Shown here one piece after another: positions 23,854 through 27,283 of a DNA stretch of 27,283 nucleotides (positions within the stretch are counted from its first letter, which is position 1; every line of letters starts with the position of its first letter). Where the stretch lies: the NCBI GenBank assembly GCA_041618535.1, contig JBFKFP010000016.1:1-27283 (forward strand). Reading direction: 5' to 3'. The notes under the pieces were generated by a model. That model saw nothing but the letters and a program-made list of their open reading frames with translations. It did not search any database and had not been told where the DNA came from. This stretch comes from SHLJ01 sp041618535. GTDB taxonomy: Bacteria > Bacteroidota > Bacteroidia > Flavobacteriales > Flavobacteriaceae. A program made the position numbers and the translations under genes.

Positions 23854-24541
23854 ATTTATAATTGAAATTAACTAAGTCGTCATGGTAAAACTGACGAACT
23901 ATTTTCTCTGACTCGTGATCATACATTTTGGTGTAATCTTTTACCGGTTTATTGTTCGTATGAAGATTCATTAAAAGTAATGGATTTTTAATGATTTTGC
24001 TCAAGCCTCTGGTCAATTCGTTTTTTGATTTATTAACATGGGGGAGTTCCTTGACACGGAGATTTGCACGCTTTATGACCTCATTGATGTCGTCTTCAAT
24101 CGTTTCCAATTTGCCTACAAAATCAACAAGTTTTTTTCCGTCTTTATCGTATAAATATTCACTTTGAGAAAGGAAGAAAAAATGATTGTTGTCTATTTTT
24201 TTTCGCAATATCTCCTGAACGAAATCCTTAAACTTCATGATATTTGCATATCCGAGATACCTGTAGTAAGAGTATGTGCGGGAATATGGATTCCGAACAA
24301 AGGAAAATTTAAAATATTCATCGAAATCGACCTGGTCTATATAACCGAATTCAACATAATCCCTGGCTCGTAAATGAGCCAGCCTGGATGGCCCTTTTTC
24401 TTTAGGTTTTTTCTTCCTGAGTAATAATGAGTGTCTTGACTTCCAATCCAGCCCCAAATCATTGAGAAACATCGTCTCGATACTTTGTCCGGCAACCTTT
24501 GGTATATGAATGAAAATTGTTTTGTGCTTGCTGCTAATCAT
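23843..24541 (-). CDS. Sulfotransferase family 2 (Sulfotransfer_2, carbohydrate type)
   Basis: 232 residues. The PAPS 5'-phosphosulfate loop is IHIPKVAGQSIETMF (11-25, with Lys15), and the 3'-phosphate site is FVRNPYSRTYSYYRYL (81-96, Arg83 and Ser87). Other family marks are RLAHLRARDY (about 53-62), LSQSEYLYD, VGKLETIEDDINEV and the C-terminal YHDDLVNFNYKF. This matches the family of heparan/chondroitin and dermatan sulfotransferases and their bacterial relatives, which move sulfate from PAPS to a sugar hydroxyl. A very basic stretch lies at about 42-49 (RKKKPKEK). No signal peptide, so it acts in the cytoplasm, before flipping. Overlaps both neighbouring genes (11 and 8 bases). Confidence 0.87.
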   Translation of the reverse strand: MISSKHKTIFIHIPKVAGQSIETMFLNDLGLDWKSRHSLLLRKKKPKEKGPSRLAHLRARDYVEFGYIDQVDFDEYFKFSFVRNPYSRTYSYYRYLGYANIMKFKDFVQEILRKKIDNNHFFFLSQSEYLYDKDGKKLVDFVGKLETIEDDINEVIKRANLRVKELPHVNKSKNELTRGLSKIIKNPLLLMNLHTNNKPVKDYTKMYDHESEKIVRQFYHDDLVNFNYKFGE

Positions 24542-25454
24542 TTTCCAATTTCCAGATACTTATTAAGGGTTTATCGACAAGCTTTTCCAGTTTTTTAACC
24601 TGCGGTTTAAATCGGTTTTTAAGGTTTAATTTCAATTCCTTTGAAAGATTAGGTTTACCCTCTTCTGAAGTGAAAAAAGCGTCCTTCATTGTTTCTTTAA
24701 CCTTCTTCGGTATTAAGTAATTGAATTTGGATTTTATTGCTGGCTGTCGTAAAAAATTCAGAATTTCCCTGTTTTTGATATTTTTTGTTGGATTTTCATG
24801 CGCGGTTTCCGAGTAGGCAATATATGGGTCGGTCCCCAAAAATTTATAAATGTCATTGAGGTGTCCAACAGGGTTCCTTATCCACTCTTCATACACCATA
24901 ACTTTAATCTGATCTGGTTTGAACAGTTCAAAATATTGTTTTATCTGATCATAATATTCGCTCATTTCAAGGTAATTGTTGCCTCCTCCCCAAATAGGGT
25001 TAGACTCCGATTTTAAAGCATCCTCAAAAGAAACTTCTTTTTCGTAACCCGTATTATAATGCATCAGATAATGGCTTAATGCCCTTTCTATCGGGTTTCT
25101 TAAACTAACGATAATCTTGGCCTTAGGATTATGCTCCTGTATTCTGGCAGCAGTAGAAAGATCCCATAAGTATGAAGGGCTTATCTCTCCAATTATCTGA
25201 TGGTTTTCTGCCTCCTGAAACAAAGACTGATATTTTTTCTCTGACCGTATGATCTTCATATGATAAAACCTATTCGGTTTGGGGTCTTGATAAACTTCTT
25301 GATCAAGTGATTCCACATCACTAAAAAAATTACATTCTTTGACCCTTGGTAAAAATATGGCTGGATGCTGTGACAGGTAATTATACAAGGTAGTTGTTCC
25401 CGCCCTGGCAGCACCAATTACAAAGAAATCTATCGGTCTGAAAATATTTTTCAT
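24534..25454 (-). CDS. Sulfotransferase (Sulfotransfer_1/NodH-like)
   Basis: 306 residues from ATG 25454; a TTG seven codons upstream (25475) is possible but the ATG directly precedes the family start KNIFRPIDFFVIGAARAGTT. The PAPS loop is IGAARAGTTTLYNYL (13-27), the catalytic-side segment is GEISPSYLWD (near 89-98) and the 3'-phosphate site is VSLRNPIERALSHY (116-129, Arg119 and Ser127). The remaining sequence carries a C-terminal Lys-rich tail (FKPQVKKLEKLVDK). It is a PAPS-dependent sulfotransferase of a different family from the next gene, so two positions or two sugars may be sulfated. It shares eight bases with that gene and follows the flippase by about 53 bases. Confidence 0.9.
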   Translation of the reverse strand: MKNIFRPIDFFVIGAARAGTTTLYNYLSQHPAIFLPRVKECNFFSDVESLDQEVYQDPKPNRFYHMKIIRSEKKYQSLFQEAENHQIIGEISPSYLWDLSTAARIQEHNPKAKIIVSLRNPIERALSHYLMHYNTGYEKEVSFEDALKSESNPIWGGGNNYLEMSEYYDQIKQYFELFKPDQIKVMVYEEWIRNPVGHLNDIYKFLGTDPYIAYSETAHENPTKNIKNREILNFLRQPAIKSKFNYLIPKKVKETMKDAFFTSEEGKPNLSKELKLNLKNRFKPQVKKLEKLVDKPLISIWKLEND

Positions 25455-25507
25455 GCATTTAAGACTTGGTTTCAAACCCCATTCAAATTCAATCTGAACG
25501 TCTGATC

Positions 25508-26767
25508 TTAATGGGCGAAGGTCTTGACTTTATCTGTTTTATAAATATACGCGACGGTTAATAAATTCCAAAGAATCATACTTATAGCAGTTGCCAGTGC
25601 TGCCCCTTCAATTCCCATTTCTGGTATGAGAAGGACGTTTAAGATAATATTAACTACTAAAGCGGCAATCAAAATGATCTGAAATACATTCTGCTTGCCA
25701 GTCATATTCATATAAACCCCGACAGAACCACAAAAAGCGTTAACCATCTGACCTATAAGCAATATAAATAAGGCTGTTTTAGCCAAAACATATTCCTCTC
25801 CAAATATATTTAATATGTAGCTATTCAATAATGCGAGAATAATTATTGCAGGAAGTGTTAAAACAAGTGTCAAACGGGTTGCTTTACGGATCAAAGAATT
25901 AAGTTCCTTGATTCTGTATGCACTGAACAATTCGGAAATTTTTGGGGCTATAACGGAGTTTACCGAGGCCAGAACCAGTGAAACAAGCATTGTTAATTTT
26001 AAGGCTACAGAGTAAAATGCAACTTGTGAAAAATCTGTAAACTTACTTAAAAGGATAACATCCACACTTTGCATCAAAATATATGCTACAGCACTTACAG
26101 CCATAGGTCCTGATCGTTTTATTATATCCTTATAACTTATTGCAAATCCTGTGGAGTCATTCCCGGTCTTACGAAAAAGAAAAATCAGGTAAGCTGTAGT
26201 AAGTAAAGCCATTACAATAAAATTCAACAGGAATATGTCAACAAGCCAATGATCTTTGTTAAAAATTACAATAATTATTACGCCTGTTCCGAATCCAAAA
26301 TATCTGATCAGGTTCCGATAGACTTCAGATAGATATATACGATCAACAGCTCTGAGTACATCAATATTCAGCATGAATACTGAATAAAAGAACAAGGAAG
26401 CGATGGTTTTAAGGAAAAGATTGTAAACCGGTTTGTCAAAGAATGCATCCACCGAAGAAGAGTTGATGAGCAGGGCCAAAAGAAGGATCAGAATTGCTAT
26501 GGTAAATATTATTATTACCATTTTCTTGTATATAACCTTTAAATAGCTTTCTGATTTGTTCGCCTTAAGATATCCGGAAAAATACAATACCGACTGATGC
26601 ATCCCAAATATTCCTATTCCTCCCAGAAACATAATTATGGAACGGCTAAAGTCATATCTTCCAACCTGCTCGGGCTCGAAGGTATTGGTCAGGTAAAGAG
26701 TAATTCCAAAAAAAAGCAGCATCCCGAGTATTCTTAGAAAAAGAACTCTAATACTACTCCCAATCAA
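25508..26767 (-). CDS. Wzx-like oligosaccharide flippase (MOP superfamily)
   Basis: 419 residues, with twelve to fourteen predicted membrane helices evenly spaced, the layout of polysaccharide flippases. Family marks include VGRYDFSRSIIMFLGGIGIF (about 35-54) and the C-terminal IEGAALATAISMILWNLLTV typical of MATE/Wzx folds. It should move the lipid-linked repeat unit across the inner membrane for polymerisation. The only usable start is TTG at 26767. In-frame codons continue upstream to a stop at 26813 and spell IAIKDYFSRKA, which looks like a natural N-terminus but has no ATG, GTG or TTG, so the true start is uncertain. No Wzz, Wza or Wzc is visible in this window. Confidence 0.88.
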   Translation of the reverse strand: MIGSSIRVLFLRILGMLLFFGITLYLTNTFEPEQVGRYDFSRSIIMFLGGIGIFGMHQSVLYFSGYLKANKSESYLKVIYKKMVIIIFTIAILILLLALLINSSSVDAFFDKPVYNLFLKTIASLFFYSVFMLNIDVLRAVDRIYLSEVYRNLIRYFGFGTGVIIIVIFNKDHWLVDIFLLNFIVMALLTTAYLIFLFRKTGNDSTGFAISYKDIIKRSGPMAVSAVAYILMQSVDVILLSKFTDFSQVAFYSVALKLTMLVSLVLASVNSVIAPKISELFSAYRIKELNSLIRKATRLTLVLTLPAIIILALLNSYILNIFGEEYVLAKTALFILLIGQMVNAFCGSVGVYMNMTGKQNVFQIILIAALVVNIILNVLLIPEMGIEGAALATAISMILWNLLTVAYIYKTDKVKTFAH

Positions 26768-26822
26768 GGCTTTTCTGGAAAAATAATCCTTTATTGCGAT
26801 TGTAACAGGATATTATCGTTAT

Positions 26823-26830
26823 CAAATTTA
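26823..26830 (-). promoter_or_regulatory. Possible -7 box upstream of the flippase
   Basis: Minus strand reads TAAATTTG, an exact TAnnTTTG match that overlaps the stop codon of the preceding gene and lies 55 bases before the flippase TTG. The region is very AT-rich, so chance is a real possibility. Confidence 0.25.
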
Positions 26831-27283
26831 ATTCTGGAGAGCGTTGATTAAGAGTATTCTTGCTGAAATAACCGGGAAAAGCTTACCATCAACTCGCTTG
26901 GTAGAAACCGTTAAAGAAGCTGGATCCCAATCTATGAATTTATTAAATGCAAAATACTTGTCTAAATCCTCTGCGGTTTGAGAAGAGATAAAAACTTCTC
27001 CATATCTCACATCTATGGCTGATATCTCAACCGATTTTACTTCTGAATTACCAAGGTTTATAAGCAAGTTATTCGAAATTCTCTCCCCAAAATTGGCTAT
27101 TATCTTATCCGGCTGGGCCGATGGTGGGACAGTTTCCACTACGTTGATATTCATTTTCTGAAGATCGTCAACCTCGATATTGTTTAGCATAATTTTGAAT
27201 TCATCTTCCTTGTTTGTTTTGAAAGCGAACTCGACGATCAACTCTTTTTTATCAGCCTCTTCATTAATGGCTTCTTCAACCAC
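26828..27283 (-). CDS. Unrecognised protein, C-terminal part only (cut by window edge)
   Basis: The frame is open to the right edge, where the first complete codon is GTG, so the true N-terminus almost certainly lies outside. The 151 visible residues are soluble-looking and alternate short hydrophobic strands with polar turns (for example ELIVEFAF, INVVETVPPSA, NLLINLGN, VKSVEISAID, YGEVFIS, FPVISARILLINAL), suggesting a beta-sandwich domain. There is no membrane helix in the visible part. I do not recognise the family. It is the gene upstream of the flippase (60 bases apart), which places it in the polysaccharide operon; an envelope or carbohydrate-binding role would be guesswork. An exact TAAATTTG box (26823-26830, minus strand) straddles its stop codon. 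Confidence 0.6.
   Translation of the reverse strand: MVEEAINEEADKKELIVEFAFKTNKEDEFKIMLNNIEVDDLQKMNINVVETVPPSAQPDKIIANFGERISNNLLINLGNSEVKSVEISAIDVRYGEVFISSQTAEDLDKYFAFNKFIDWDPASLTVSTKRVDGKLFPVISARILLINALQN

Noticed and set aside
25455..25475. TTG start seven codons before the ATG of the first sulfotransferase.
   Set aside because: Possible, but the ATG at 25454 sits directly before the conserved N-terminus and is the stronger start codon.
1..27283. tRNA, rRNA, CRISPR arrays, insertion sequences, phage genes and riboswitches.
   Set aside because: Gaps between genes are short (at most about 115 bases) and contain no clover-leaf, direct-repeat array, transposase or long conserved-leader pattern that I could see.

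Overview
The window looks like a chromosomal piece of a marine-type member of Flavobacteriaceae (Bacteroidota). The main grounds are the gene families: a SprE/PorW-like gliding/type IX secretion lipoprotein next to a bactofilin and AtpZ, and DUF5687, DUF4254, DUF6427, DUF6341 and DUF6168 proteins that are typical of this group. Promoter-like TAnnTTTG octamers, tight or overlapping genes and frequent TTG/GTG starts fit as well. No rRNA, tRNA, CRISPR array, insertion sequence or phage gene was found. The longest space without a gene is about 115 bases.

Layout. (1) 1-3459, minus strand: sprE/porW-like lipoprotein, bactofilin, AtpZ and a DUF6168-like membrane protein cut by the left edge; the last two genes are the usual lead-in to the ATP synthase genes. 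(2) 3576-5764, minus: a two-gene ABC transporter (ATPase plus DUF5687 permease). (3) 5868-6929, plus: a PaaE-type flavin/2Fe-2S reductase. (4) 6914-8577, minus: DUF4254 protein and a family 9 glycosyltransferase. (5) 8648-11762: housekeeping block with uracil phosphoribosyltransferase (+), DUF6427 (-), DUF6341 (+) and purD (-). (6) 11831-15434, plus: a CapK/PaaK-like adenylate-forming enzyme, a UDP-GlcNAc 2-epimerase and a WbuB-like glycosyltransferase. (7) 15428-27283, minus: a long polysaccharide operon. In transcription order it holds an unrecognised protein (cut by the right edge), a Wzx-like flippase, two different sulfotransferases, a GT4 glycosyltransferase, a Wzy-like membrane protein, a DUF1972 glycosyltransferase, an O-antigen ligase-like protein, UDP-glucose dehydrogenase, UDP-glucuronate decarboxylase and the initiating sugar-phosphate transferase.

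Reading regions 6 and 7 together, the locus should build a surface or secreted polysaccharide by a Wzx/Wzy-type route. UDP-glucose would be oxidised to UDP-glucuronate and decarboxylated to UDP-xylose, UDP-ManNAc made by the epimerase, a lipid-linked first sugar laid down by the initiating transferase, further sugars added by at least three glycosyltransferases, and sulfate added by two sulfotransferases. A sulfated bacterial polysaccharide is the most interesting prediction here. Wza, Wzc and PAPS synthesis genes are not in view. Other points of interest are the tail-to-tail overlap at all four convergent gene junctions, repeated TATTTTTG promoter-like boxes 16-20 bases before start codons, and an unrecognised protein at the right edge.
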